Assembly: GCF_016103465.1 (NCBI RefSeq)
Contig: NZ_JAEEAP010000008.1
Coordinates: 1 to 54,534, forward strand
Origin: Streptomyces sabulosicollis
Lineage (GTDB): Bacteria; Actinomycetota; Actinomycetes; Streptomycetales; Streptomycetaceae
Direction: 5' to 3'
Length of the DNA: 54,534 bases
The translations under genes and the position numbers were made by a program. The notes beneath the pieces were generated by a model. That model was not told the origin of the DNA. It did no database searches and saw only the letters and a program-made list of their open reading frames with translations. Below are positions 1-8,918 of this stretch, piece after piece. Position 1 is the stretch's first letter, and the number at the start of each line of letters is the position of its first letter.

Positions 1-379
1 CAGTCTTCCACGAGGATCACCCCTTCCCTCCTGACCTTGATCACCAAGGCCAAGAATCAGATGAAGATCCGCAAATGGGTCAGTATTGACACGCCGTCAA
101 AGGGTCAGAGTTCGACCGACGCCGAGACTCGCGCGCCTGTCGTATACGACGGCAGCGCCAACCCCCACCCCCTTCCTACGCGGGACGGCATCGGCTGGTT
201 CGCGCTACTTCCGAGGCTTCTGCCTCATGGTGCTCCATGTCCGCCATAAGGGCGCCACGAGAGACGCTGCCGTATACATAGGCGCGCCTGAAGCATATGA
301 AGGTCTTAATGCCACGGCTAGCGTGAGCGTCAGGCGAGACACCGCTCGCCGTTCCATCACCTTGTCAAGGGAAGTATTC
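1..379. other. Left-edge region, no supported gene
   Basis: No reading frame here looks like a protein family I recognise. The frame of the following hydrolase stays open upstream to about position 86, but the extra 98 residues are low-complexity and there is no ribosome site before 380. The stretch probably holds the promoter and leader of the MBL-RidA-MFS operon; I see no convincing -35/-10 pair. Confidence 0.5.
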
Positions 380-1318
380 ATGGCGCAGACCATCACGCTG
401 GGCGATGTGACCATCACTCGAATCGTCGAGTGGGAGGGCGACATCGCTCCCGCGCTCGACGTGGTGCCCGGCAGCACGCCGGAGCTGTGGGAAGAGAACC
501 GGTCCTGGCTGGCACCCCACTTCTGGGACCCCGAGACCGGGCTGTACCGCGCCCACATGCAGACCTGGGTGGTACGCAGCGAGGGCAAGACCATTCTGGT
601 CGACACCGGCGTCGGCAACGACAAGGAGCGCCCCTACCTTCCGATCCTCAGCAGGCTCAACACCGGCTTCCTCGGCGACCTCGCCCAGGCAGGGGTGCGT
701 CCGGAGGACGTGGACTACGTCATCAACACGCACGTGCACGCCGACCACGTCGGCTGGAACACCGTACTGGCCGACCGGGAATGGGTACCGACCTTCCCCA
801 ACGCCAAGTACCTGATCAACAAGACCGACTTCGAGTTCTGGAACCCGATCAACGGCACCGACCGCAAGGCCGTCGCCTTCGGCCTGCCCGCCCATCTGGG
901 CAACCAGAACATGTTCGAGGACAGCGTCGCTCCGGTCCACCAGGCCGGCCAGGCGGTGCTGTGGGAGGACAGCTACGTCATCGACGCGAACCTGCGCCTG
1001 GACGTGGCGTCCGGCCACACGCCAGGCTCAGCCGTCGTCACCCTGAAGTCGGGCAGGGACTCGGCGGTCTTCGTCGGCGACATGATGCACAGCCCGGTAC
1101 AGATCCTCGACCCGGACCTGCACACCTGCTTCGACGAGGAGCCGAAGGAGGCCAGCGCCACCCGACGCCGCGTCCTGGAGTGGGCGGCCGACCACAACGC
1201 CCTGGTCCTTCCCGCCCACTTCCCCGGCTCCGGCGCCGCCGAGGTGCGGCGCACGGGCAGCCGCTTCGAGATCAAGGAATGGGCCGCCTTCGGCCCGCAG
1301 GCGAACGCGGCCGACTGA
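380..1318 (+). CDS. MBL-fold metallo-hydrolase
   Basis: This 312-residue protein is a cytoplasmic metallo-beta-lactamase-fold hydrolase that should use a dinuclear metal site to hydrolyse an ester, lactone or similar bond. The signature HVHADH is visible at residues 118-123 (H118, H120, D122, H123), with H213 in GHTPGS, an Asp in FVGDMMHS and a late His in LPAHFPGSG. ATG 380 is chosen because AGGGAAG lies just upstream and the family N-terminus fits; an upstream extension is open but lacks family character. It heads a cluster with RidA and an exporter, which suggests processing of a small molecule that is also detoxified and exported. The substrate cannot be told from sequence; lactonase or arylesterase-like activity is only a guess. 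Confidence 0.88.
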   Translation: MAQTITLGDVTITRIVEWEGDIAPALDVVPGSTPELWEENRSWLAPHFWDPETGLYRAHMQTWVVRSEGKTILVDTGVGNDKERPYLPILSRLNTGFLGDLAQAGVRPEDVDYVINTHVHADHVGWNTVLADREWVPTFPNAKYLINKTDFEFWNPINGTDRKAVAFGLPAHLGNQNMFEDSVAPVHQAGQAVLWEDSYVIDANLRLDVASGHTPGSAVVTLKSGRDSAVFVGDMMHSPVQILDPDLHTCFDEEPKEASATRRRVLEWAADHNALVLPAHFPGSGAAEVRRTGSRFEIKEWAAFGPQANAAD

Positions 1319-1513
1319 GCCGCTGCGGCCTCTCTTGGCAGAAAGAGCCCGGGACGAGCAGCCAGGTGGTGCGCGCCGACGCCGTCAGGAGCCGGCGCGC
1401 ACCTCGTCCCGGGCGGGTGCTCCCCATCGGCCCGACATTCCACCGCTCACCCGTGTGCGCGCTGCCATGGCGCGCACATGACAGATCCACAGCAACACAG
1501 GAGTACGTGCACC

Positions 1514-1894
1514 ATGTCCCGCACCGTCGTCACCTCACCCCATGCACCCAATCCCCCGGCTCCGCTGTCCCAGGCGATACGCAAGGGCCCGATCCTCCAG
1601 CTGTCCGGACAGGTCGCCTTCGACACGGCGGGAAACATCGTCGGGACGACGGTCACCGAGCAGACCGATCAGATCATGCGCAACATCACGGCGGTTCTGC
1701 GGGCGGGCGGCGCAAGCCTGGACGACGTCGTACTGCTGCGGGTCAACCTGACCGACACGGCGGACTTCGCGGAAATGAACACCGCGTACGAGAAGTACTG
1801 GGACTCGCAGTACCCGGCGAGGACCACCTTCTACGGCCCGCTGCCCAAGGGCCTCCGCGTGGAGATCGAAGCCCTCGCCGTCCTCGACGGGTGA
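1514..1894 (+). CDS. RidA family protein (enamine/imine deaminase)
   Basis: This 126-residue protein belongs to the YjgF/YER057c/RidA family, small trimers that hydrolyse reactive enamines and imines released by PLP enzymes. Family landmarks seen are the LQLSGQVAFD strand, the central NITAVLRAGGASLDDVV helix-strand and the C-terminal segment YPARTTFYGPLPKG, whose Arg corresponds to the carboxylate-binding Arg of RidA; Ser usually follows it and is Thr here. ATG 1514 is preceded by AGGAG at 1499-1503; an ATG at 1478 would add 12 residues without family match. It sits between the MBL hydrolase and the exporter in the same direction, so co-transcription is likely. A role in detoxifying a product of the hydrolase is inference. 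Confidence 0.9.
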   Translation: MSRTVVTSPHAPNPPAPLSQAIRKGPILQLSGQVAFDTAGNIVGTTVTEQTDQIMRNITAVLRAGGASLDDVVLLRVNLTDTADFAEMNTAYEKYWDSQYPARTTFYGPLPKGLRVEIEALAVLDG

Positions 1895-1948
1895 GCCCGG
1901 CCCATCCGCCGGACTCCGTTTTCCCTCCACCATTCTTGAGGTCCCCTC

Positions 1949-3472
1949 GTGCCCGACCACCATAGCCGCCCCCGACGCGGGGCGGCACTTGCCTTTCTCT
2001 CCCTAGCCCAGCTGATGATCGTGCTGGACTCCACCGTTGTGAACGTCGCCGCTCCCGCCATCCAGTCCGCTTTCGGCATCGGCGACGGCGAGCGCCACTG
2101 GATCGTCACCGCCTTCGGGCTCGGCTTCGGCGGCCTGCTACTGCTCGGCGGCAAGCTCGCGGACCTGTGGGGCCGCCGCCGCGTCCTGGTGGCCGGCCTG
2201 ATCGGATTCTCCCTGGCCTCCGCCCTGTCGGGCGCCGCCGTCAACATGCCCATGCTGATGACCAGCCGGGCGTTGCAGGGCATCTTCGCGGCGCTGCTCT
2301 CCCCCGCCGCACTCTCGCTCATCGCGGCCCTGTTCACCTCGCCCACAGCCCGGACGAGGGCGTTGGGAATCTACGGTGCAGTCGGTGCCGCAGGCGGCGG
2401 CGCCGGGCTGGTCCTCGGCGGGGTCTTCACACAGTTCGCCAGCTGGCGCTGGACCTTTCTCATCAGTCCGGTGGTCGGCGCCGTGGCGGTCGCCGGGGTG
2501 TTGACGACCGTGCGTGTGCCGGAACAGCCACACAGCCACGCTCGCCTGGACCTGCCCGGTGCCGGCCTGGTGGCGGCGGCACTGGTGACCCTGGTCCTGG
2601 GCCTCACCGGTGGGGCGCGCCACAGATGGACGGCCGGGACGACCATGGCGCTGTTCACGGCGTCGATCGTCCTGCTGGCTCTCTTCTGCCTGGTCGAGTC
2701 GAAGGTACGCGAACCCATGGTGCCGCTGCGCCTGGTCGCCCACCGCAGCCGAGGCGGGGTGCTGCTGTCCCTGGGGCTCGGCGTGAGTGGCCAGTTCGGT
2801 CTGCTGCTGGCACTGTCGTACTACCTGCAGTCCGTCAAGGGCTACACCCCCTTGATGACCGGGCTGGCGTACCTGCCCATGATGGCGGGCATGGTCCTGG
2901 GCTCTTCCCGTCTGGGACCCGTGCTGACGCGGCGCCTGCAGCCGCGGCTGACCATGGGATCCGGGTTCCTGCTGGCCGGCGCGGGCCTGCTGCTGCTCAG
3001 CCAGGTCCAGCCCGCCAGCCCCTACTCCACCGTGCTGCTGCCGGGACTGTTGTTGCTGGGGACCGGGATAGGCACGGCTTTCACCGCTGCCGTCAGCACC
3101 GCCACCCACCAGGTCGCCACGGAGGACAGCGGTGTGGTGTCCGCGCTGGTCAACACCGCGCAGCAGGTCGGTGCGGCCCTGGGGACGGCGGTGCTGAACG
3201 CGCTTGCCGCGCGCACCGCCGCCGCCTACGCGAGCTCGCACGCGCCGGCCGGCCACAGCAGGGTGTCGGAGGCCGAAGTGCACATCCATGCCGTGGCCCA
3301 CGGCTGCGCCACCGCCGCCCTGTGGGCGTCGGCTGTCCTGGCGCTGGCGGCGCTCATCGCTTTGGTCCTCATCGACGCCCGGCCGAACTCCCGCACGGCA
3401 CCGCGCACCCCGTCCGGCCCCGGCACCCTGTCGCGGACCGGCAACGTGCACCGAGCAGCCCAGCATCTGTGA
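1949..3472 (+). CDS. MFS transporter, DHA2 (EmrB/QacA) family
   Basis: This 507-residue integral membrane protein has the length and hydrophobic pattern of 14-helix DHA2 drug/proton antiporters. Family motifs include the first-helix motif with LDSTVVNVAAPAI near residues 26-38, motif A as GGKLADLWGRRR near residues 67-78, and motif C-like Gly-rich helices in the middle. The start is GTG 1949 with GAGG six bases upstream. It is the third gene of the MBL-RidA-MFS cluster and is followed by a strong hairpin terminator at 3505-3539. It most likely exports a toxic small molecule or antibiotic by proton antiport; the substrate is unknown. The C-terminal tail after the last helix is short, Arg/Pro-rich and likely disordered. 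Confidence 0.92.
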   Translation: MPDHHSRPRRGAALAFLSLAQLMIVLDSTVVNVAAPAIQSAFGIGDGERHWIVTAFGLGFGGLLLLGGKLADLWGRRRVLVAGLIGFSLASALSGAAVNMPMLMTSRALQGIFAALLSPAALSLIAALFTSPTARTRALGIYGAVGAAGGGAGLVLGGVFTQFASWRWTFLISPVVGAVAVAGVLTTVRVPEQPHSHARLDLPGAGLVAAALVTLVLGLTGGARHRWTAGTTMALFTASIVLLALFCLVESKVREPMVPLRLVAHRSRGGVLLSLGLGVSGQFGLLLALSYYLQSVKGYTPLMTGLAYLPMMAGMVLGSSRLGPVLTRRLQPRLTMGSGFLLAGAGLLLLSQVQPASPYSTVLLPGLLLLGTGIGTAFTAAVSTATHQVATEDSGVVSALVNTAQQVGAALGTAVLNALAARTAAAYASSHAPAGHSRVSEAEVHIHAVAHGCATAALWASAVLALAALIALVLIDARPNSRTAPRTPSGPGTLSRTGNVHRAAQHL

Positions 3473-3504
3473 GCTGCCGCGCCCGCTGAGCGGCCGACGC
3501 GGGA

Positions 3505-3539
3505 TCCGTCCGCCGAGGACACTCACCTCGGCAGACGGA
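3505..3539. terminator. Intrinsic terminator after MFS gene
   Basis: An inverted repeat with 14-base arms (3505-3518 and 3526-3539, one mismatch, 7-base loop) sits 33 bases after the MFS stop. There is no U-tract, which is normal for high-GC actinomycete terminators. The facing AraC gene ends at 3667, so it may work in both directions. Confidence 0.75.
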
Positions 3540-3666
3540 CCCTGCGTCGCCCGGCAACGGTCCAGCCATTACCCAACGCGGGGGGAACAGGGGGCCAGGT
3601 GGCGCCAAGCATGCGGACCCCGATGGTAACGGCTCCCGGGGAGCTGGGGCCGCTGTCCCGGCCTGA

Positions 3667-4644
3667 TCACCCGGCGGCCTGTTCGGTGCCGGTCAGTTGC
3701 AGTTCGTCGCGCCGGCCCTTGCGGTAACTGCCCGGCGCCAGGCCGTATTCGCGTTTGAAGGCATTGGCGAAGGCGAACTGTGACGAATAGCCCACGCGCG
3801 ATGCGATGGCGGCGAGGGGTGCCTCGCTCTCACGCAACATGCGGGCCGCCGTGGCCAGCCGCCACCATGTCAGGTAAGCCAGCGGCGGTTGCCCCACCAG
3901 CATGGTGAACCGGCGGGCGAAGGCCGCGCGCGACAGCCCCGCCTGGGCCCCGAGTTCCTGGACCGTCCAGGGTTTGGCCGGGTCCTGGTGCATGCTGTGC
4001 AGCGCGGTGGCGATTCCCGTGTCCGTCAGTGCGGCCGGCCAGCCGCAGCCCCCCGGCCGGGCGGCACAGTCCTCGGTGTAGGCGCGCATGATGTAGATCA
4101 GGAGGAGGTCGAGCAGCGCGGTGAGAGCGGCGCTGCTCCCGGGACGGGCCTGTTCCAGATCCGCGCCGAGGAGGTCGACGGCGCCGCGCAGCGCAGGCCG
4201 GCTGCCCACCGTGGCCGGCAGGTGCACGATGTCGGGCATCTCGGCGAGGAACGGATGGGTACGGTCCTGGTCGAGCTGGTAGGCGCCGCACAGCAGGTCC
4301 GCCGACACGCCGTCCGTCAGCGCGAGCGGCACCACATGGACGTCGGCCGGAGCAGAGCCCTCGAGAGGAGCGTGGTGGGCCCGGGGGATGTCGGCAACAG
4401 GAAGGTCCGGGGAGTAGGCCAGCGCATGTTCCGTGCCCCGGGGCAGCAGCACGACATCCCCCATACCGAGCGCGATCGGCTCACCCTCGATCGGGATCAG
4501 CCAGCATCCGCCGCGCAGGACGACATGGAAGCCGGCGCCGGGGAAGGGACCGTGCCGCTCACTCCACGGGCCGCACTTGCGGTCCCGTGCAGTCAGCGGT
4601 CGTCCGGTGCGCATCAAGGCGATCACATCACTCAGCACGTCCAT
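3667..4644 (-). CDS. AraC family transcriptional regulator (cupin + HTH)
   Basis: This 325-residue regulator has an N-terminal cupin-type sensor domain (about residues 10-190, with GDVVLLPRGTEHAL) and a C-terminal AraC/XylS double helix-turn-helix (about 220-315). The second HTH ends in the typical VGYSSQFAFANAFKREYG and YRKGRR block. ATG 4644 has GGGAGG about 13 bases upstream, with a TATACG element between. The gene is divergent from the carboxylesterase, and the 160-base gap holds an inverted repeat (4688-4706). It probably controls the esterase and itself; control of the exporter operon is less certain because that operon converges on it. Confidence 0.9.
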   Translation of the reverse strand: MDVLSDVIALMRTGRPLTARDRKCGPWSERHGPFPGAGFHVVLRGGCWLIPIEGEPIALGMGDVVLLPRGTEHALAYSPDLPVADIPRAHHAPLEGSAPADVHVVPLALTDGVSADLLCGAYQLDQDRTHPFLAEMPDIVHLPATVGSRPALRGAVDLLGADLEQARPGSSAALTALLDLLLIYIMRAYTEDCAARPGGCGWPAALTDTGIATALHSMHQDPAKPWTVQELGAQAGLSRAAFARRFTMLVGQPPLAYLTWWRLATAARMLRESEAPLAAIASRVGYSSQFAFANAFKREYGLAPGSYRKGRRDELQLTGTEQAAG

Positions 4645-4687
4645 GGACGTATACTACCTCCCTCACAGTCGAGACGAATGAATATAG

Positions 4688-4706
4688 ATGCGCGCGTTTC
4701 GCGCAT
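4688..4706. promoter_or_regulatory. Inverted repeat between AraC and esterase genes
   Basis: ATGCGCG and CGCGCAT form perfect 7-base arms around a 5-base spacer in the divergent intergenic region. It is a candidate operator for the adjacent AraC regulator, although AraC proteins more often bind direct repeats. Confidence 0.4.
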
Positions 4707-4804
4707 AGCTCGTCTACCTTTCCGACCTCTACAGTCAGACGGCAGCCGCCGGGCGGCGAGTTTCAGACCGTGACACCGATGCCTTAAAGGGAGACGACAG
4801 CCCC

Positions 4805-6277
4805 ATGCACCACCACGCACAGGTCACCACAGCGCAGGGCACGGTCCGCGGCGTGCAGCACGACGGCGTCCATGCCTTCCGGGGCATTCCCTACGCCGCG
4901 CCGCTCACCGGGGCCTCACGGTTCGCCGCTCCCGAGGCGCCCAGGCCGTGGAGCGGTGTCCGCGAGTCAGCCGTCAGTCCCACCGCGCCGACCCCGCCGC
5001 CGGGCAGCCGCGTCAACGGTCTGGACCTGACCGCCCTGACCGGCGACGGATGGATCGAGGGACTGGAGTACCTGACCCTGAACGTCTGGACGCCCGAACC
5101 GGCGGCCGCCGGTCTGCCGGTGATGCTGTTCGTCCACGGCGGCGGCTTCCTGGCCGGGACCGGGCAGGCACTGCTGTACGACGGCACGAGCTTCGCCCGC
5201 AACGGTGTCGTCCTCGTGACGTGCAACTACCGGCTGGGTGCTCCCGGTTGGCTCCTTCTGCCCGGCCGACCGGACAACCGCGGGACGCTCGACGTCATCG
5301 CGGCACTGTCCTGGATCCAGGAGAACATCGCCGCCTTCGGCGGCGATCCGGGCAACGTCACCATCTTCGGCCAGTCGGCCGGGGCCGCCCTCACCGCCAC
5401 GGTCCTGGCCCACCCGGCGGCACCCACCCTGCTGTGCCGCGCGATCAGCCAGAGCGGTAACGCCATGGGCGCCTTCACCACCGAGCAGGCAACCCGGGTC
5501 ACCTACGCCGTCGCCCGCCACCTGGGGGTGCGCCCCACGATCGAAGACTTCGCCGACATCCCCGACGCACGTCTTGTCTCCGCCATCACCGGCATCGCCG
5601 GCCTGGACCTGACGACCGAAGAACAGCCGGACCCCCTGCTGGGACTGACTCCCCTCGCACCCGTCCTGACAGCGGGAACGCTGGAGCAGCAGCCCGCCGA
5701 AGCAGTGGCGTCCGGAGCCGCCGCCGGCATCGACCTGCTGGTCGGCACCAACACCGACGAGGCCGCCCTGTACCTGGCGCCCACCGGTGCCCTGGCCGCC
5801 ACCAGCGAAGAGGACCTGCTTGCGCTGGCCGCCCGCATCCACCCCGAACCGCACGGCCTGCTGCACGCCTACCGGGCACAGCACCCCCATGCCTCCGCCG
5901 CGCAACTGCGCACGGCGATCATGACGGACCACCTGTTCGCCTCCGGCAGCCGACGTCTGGCCCATGCCCACGCGCAGCACCCGGACTCCCGTACCTACAG
6001 CTACGAGTTCTCCTGGCGGTCGGCCGCCTTCGACGGAAACCTCGGGGCCTGCCACTGCATCGAACTGCCCTTCGTCTTCAACCGCGCGGACCTGCCCTCC
6101 CTGTCGGGCCCTCAGGCACTGCTCGGCCCCGGCCCCGCCCCCCTGGAGGAGGCCGCGGCCGTGCACGCCACATGGGCCCGCTTCGCCTCCACGGGCGATC
6201 TCGACGGCCACCACAGCGACGGCTCCACGCAGGCGCTGCGCATCGAGTCGCTGACCCCCACGCCCGTCGCCTCCTGA
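4805..6277 (+). CDS. Type B carboxylesterase / para-nitrobenzyl esterase family
   Basis: This 490-residue alpha/beta hydrolase belongs to the type-B carboxylesterase family (PnbA-like). It shows the N-terminal FRGIPYAAP block, the oxyanion-hole HGGGF, the nucleophile elbow GQSAG with Ser191, the acidic residue in GTNTDEAALYL and the catalytic His in GACHCIELPFVF. No signal peptide is visible, so it is probably cytoplasmic. ATG 4805 follows an AAGGGAG ribosome site. Divergent from the AraC gene, it is the likely target of that regulator, and a hairpin terminator follows at 6283-6336. It should hydrolyse carboxylic esters of hydrophobic or xenobiotic compounds; the substrate cannot be fixed. 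Confidence 0.93.
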   Translation: MHHHAQVTTAQGTVRGVQHDGVHAFRGIPYAAPLTGASRFAAPEAPRPWSGVRESAVSPTAPTPPPGSRVNGLDLTALTGDGWIEGLEYLTLNVWTPEPAAAGLPVMLFVHGGGFLAGTGQALLYDGTSFARNGVVLVTCNYRLGAPGWLLLPGRPDNRGTLDVIAALSWIQENIAAFGGDPGNVTIFGQSAGAALTATVLAHPAAPTLLCRAISQSGNAMGAFTTEQATRVTYAVARHLGVRPTIEDFADIPDARLVSAITGIAGLDLTTEEQPDPLLGLTPLAPVLTAGTLEQQPAEAVASGAAAGIDLLVGTNTDEAALYLAPTGALAATSEEDLLALAARIHPEPHGLLHAYRAQHPHASAAQLRTAIMTDHLFASGSRRLAHAHAQHPDSRTYSYEFSWRSAAFDGNLGACHCIELPFVFNRADLPSLSGPQALLGPGPAPLEEAAAVHATWARFASTGDLDGHHSDGSTQALRIESLTPTPVAS

Positions 6278-6282
6278 CCCAT

Positions 6283-6336
6283 GTGCCGACGGCGCACCTG
6301 CGCCGGTGCGCGGTGACGTCCGCGCACCGTCGGCAC
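6283..6336. terminator. Hairpin terminator after esterase
   Basis: GTGCCGACGG (6283-6292) and its exact complement (6327-6336) form the base of a long GC-rich hairpin with further internal pairing. It begins six bases after the esterase stop. Confidence 0.7.
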
Positions 6337-6388
6337 CCGCGCCACCGGAACCCGCTCGCAAGCCCAACCCCCCCAGCTTTATGAGCAG

Positions 6389-7150
6389 TTGCCGCAAGTG
6401 CAGTTCTCCCTGCTGGGACCGCTCGAAGTACGGTGGGACGGTGACCTGGCAACCTTCTCGCCGTACCGCCCGAGTCGCTGGACTCGGTGGCCTTCGAACA
6501 GGCGGTGGGTGCGGCAAGCCGGCTGGAGCAGGAGGGAAGGAAACGCCGGGCCCGAGCGGAGGCCGAGCGCGCTGTGGAGATGTGGCGCGGCGAGCCACTG
6601 GTTGACGCGCGTCCCCAGCAGTTCGCCGAGCGGGAAGCGGCACGGCTGCAGGAGCTGCGCCTGTGTGCCGAGGATCTGCGGGCAGCGCTTCTACTGAGGG
6701 CAGTGCCGTGCAAGCCGTCATGCAGGCGGAGGAGATCGTCGCGCGGGAGCCGCTGCGCGATGCCTCGTGGGTGCCGCTGATGCGCGCGCTGTACTTCTCG
6801 GGGCGGCCCGCCGAAGCCCTGCGGCTCTACGAGGCCGTACGCTCCCTGCTCGCCCGCGAACTCGGTTCGGATCCCGGTCCGGGACTGCGCGAGACGCAAC
6901 TGGCAATCCTCCGGCACGACGCCGAGGCGCTGCGTCCTCCGGCGAGCCGCCCGGCACTCCTGTCCGCCGCACACGCCCCTCACCACGGCCACACGTCCGG
7001 CACTCTGCATCCCTTGGTGGGCCGGGATGACGAACTGGCCGAACCTGGCCGCCTCCGGTCATACGGCCTGGGGAGTGCTCTGCGGCGAACCCGGCGCGGG
7101 AAAGACGCGCCTGGCTCAGGAACTGGCGGCCCAGGGCGGCGGTTGCGTCC
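6389..7150 (+). pseudogene. Decayed SARP/BTAD regulator with AAA ATPase remnant
   Basis: Pieces of one large regulator of the SARP/AfsR type are readable in three frames. The N-terminal QFSLLGPLEVRWDG block starts at about 6392. The BTAD domain begins near 6487 (FEQAVGAASRLEQ, then VEMWRGEPLVDA) and continues in another frame as ALYFSGRPAEALRLYEAVR and ELGSDPGPGLRETQ. After a further shift the Walker A motif GEPGAGKTRLAQEL appears at about 7085-7125. Most of the winged-helix DNA-binding domain is deleted between the first two pieces, and the ATPase is cut off near 7150 at the IS256 remnant. Such regulators usually activate secondary-metabolite clusters, so this may mark a lost one. It cannot make a working protein. 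Confidence 0.85.
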
Positions 7151-7254
7151 TTGGAAGTGGTGTACCGGGTTCCGCCTGATGCGGGGGTTTCCTCGGCGTC
7201 GGGGTGAGGGTCCGGATAGATAGACGGCCATCGGCTGATCCTTCGAGAACGACG

Positions 7255-7995
7255 AAGACCTTGAAGGAGATCAGCACGCTGACCGCCGCCGCCGGGCCGA
7301 GCAGGCCCTGGTCTCGGTGGTCGCGACCGCCTACGTGCTGGGTGTCAGCACCCGGCGAGTGGAGAAGCTCGCCGCCTCCCTCGGCGTGACCCAGCTGTCG
7401 ACGTCCCAGGTGAGCGCGATGGCCAAACATCTGGATGAGCAGGTCGCAGCCTTCCGTAACCGGCCCCTGGACCAGGGCCCGTACACCTTCGTGTAGGTCG
7501 ACGCGCTGACCCAGAAGGTCCGCGAGGGCGGCCGCATCATCAACGTGCACGCGCTGATCGCCGTCGGCGTCAACGCCGACGGCCAGCATCTCCGACGCGC
7601 ACACCGGCCTCGTCGACGCCATCGGCGCTGTCCTGCCCGGCGCCTCCTGGCAGCGCTGCCGCACCCACTACGCCCGCAGCCTGCTCTCCCAGGTGCCCAA
7701 AAACGCCCAGCCCTGGGTGGCCACCCTGCTGCGGACCGTCTTCGAACAGCCCGACACCGACGCTGTCCACGCGCAGATGAAACACGTCCTGGACGCGCTG
7801 GAAGCCAAGTTCCCCAAGGCCGCCGAGCACCTGGACGCCGCCCAGCACGACCTGCTGGCGTTGACTGCCTTCCCCTACGAGATCTGGCGGCAGATCTGGT
7901 CCAACAATCCCCAGGAGCGTCTGAACAAGGAGATCCGTCTCCGCACCGACGTTGTCGGGATCTTCCCCGACCGAACCGCCGTGATCCGTCTGTAA
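7255..7995 (+). mobile_element. IS256-family transposase remnant
   Basis: Segments match the IS256/Mutator transposase: RRVEKLAASLGV and SQVSAMAKHLDEQV, the first catalytic Asp in VDALTQKVREGGR, the second in ISDAHTGLVDAIGAVLPG, and the C-terminal IWRQIWSNNPQERLNKEIR with the catalytic Glu. The copy is dead. An in-frame TAG lies at 7494-7496, the reading frame jumps from GVNADG straight to ISDAHTGL with about 45 residues missing, and both ends of the gene are absent. No terminal inverted repeats were found. It abuts the SARP pseudogene. Confidence 0.85.
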
Positions 7996-8027
7996 GAATC
8001 AAGATCGTCTTTGGTGTATCCGGTAAG

Positions 8028-8918
8028 TCAGGACGGCTCTGGCGCGGCGATCTGTGCGGAGATCCCGCCGAGTTCCTGCACTTCGATCCGGACCGTGTCT
8101 CCCGGTGTCAGGTAGGGGCGGTGGCCGGACAACTCCTGGATACAGCCGGTGCCCACGGGGCCGCTGGCGATGATGTCACCGGCTCGCAGCGTGGTGCCGC
8201 GCGACGCGTGCGCCAGCATTTCGCCGAACGACCAGTGGATCTCGTCCCAGCTGCCGCCGCCGTACTGCTCGCCGTTGACGTATCCGTCCATCCGCAGCGC
8301 ATAGCCCTTGCCCGAGCGGTAGGGCTCCAGTTCGTCGGGGGTGACGAGGAACGGGCCGAGGCTGGTCGAGGCGTCCTTGCTCTTGGATGGGCCGTACACG
8401 AACCCCATCTCGCTCGCGGAGATATCGCGTGCGCTCCAATCGCAGTAGACCAGGTAGCCGGCGATGTGATTCTCCGCCGTGTCGGCGTCGAGGTTCGAGC
8501 AGTTCCCGGCGATCACCGCGGCGACCTCGACCTCGTAGTCCCACAACTGAGCGCCCGGGGCGATGGGCACCTCGTCGTGCGGTCCCTTGATCGCCGCCGG
8601 GTTGGAGAAGCAGAAGAGCGGATATTCGTACCAGACCGGGCTGACCGTGCCGTCGCCGACGGCTGCCTTGCCCGCGTTGCTGATGTGACGTTCGAACGCG
8701 GCGAAGTTGCGGACCGCCGGGGGCACCGATATCGGCGCCAGCAGGTCGGCCGTGGCCAGCTCGACGATCTCAGTCGGTTCCCTGGTTGCGGCGGCCTCCA
8801 GCCCGCCTTCGGCGCGCAGCAGCTCCAACAGGTCCATGCCAACGGCGTGGATCTCGTTGTCGTGCACCACGCCGCAGCGCGGGGAGCCGTCGGCGGAGCG
8901 GTAGCTGACCCATCTCAT
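8028..8918 (-). CDS. Fumarylacetoacetate hydrolase family protein
   Basis: This 296-residue protein belongs to the FAH superfamily, Mg2+-dependent enzymes that cleave C-C bonds or hydrate/decarboxylate acylpyruvate-like intermediates of ring degradation. The C-terminal catalytic domain begins near residue 65. Metal ligands are expected in WDYEVEVAAVI (two Glu) and YCDWSARD (Asp), and the closing VGTGCIQE and LTPGDTVRIEV blocks are present. It is the last gene of a three-gene operon; its ATG overlaps the SDR stop (8915-8918, ATGA), implying translational coupling. With the epoxide hydrolase and SDR it suggests catabolism of an aromatic or cyclic compound. Length is normal for the family. Confidence 0.93.
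   Translation of the reverse strand: MRWVSYRSADGSPRCGVVHDNEIHAVGMDLLELLRAEGGLEAAATREPTEIVELATADLLAPISVPPAVRNFAAFERHISNAGKAAVGDGTVSPVWYEYPLFCFSNPAAIKGPHDEVPIAPGAQLWDYEVEVAAVIAGNCSNLDADTAENHIAGYLVYCDWSARDISASEMGFVYGPSKSKDASTSLGPFLVTPDELEPYRSGKGYALRMDGYVNGEQYGGGSWDEIHWSFGEMLAHASRGTTLRAGDIIASGPVGTGCIQELSGHRPYLTPGDTVRIEVQELGGISAQIAAPEPS

Noticed and set aside
2138-3526. Long open frames antisense and in alternate frame to the MFS gene
   Set aside because: Low-complexity translations with no membrane or domain pattern; the DHA2 frame explains the DNA.
4967-6721. Long minus-strand open frame (584 codons) opposite the carboxylesterase
   Set aside because: It is Gly/Gln/Arg-rich with no family motif and lies antisense to a clear esterase; a typical high-GC shadow frame.
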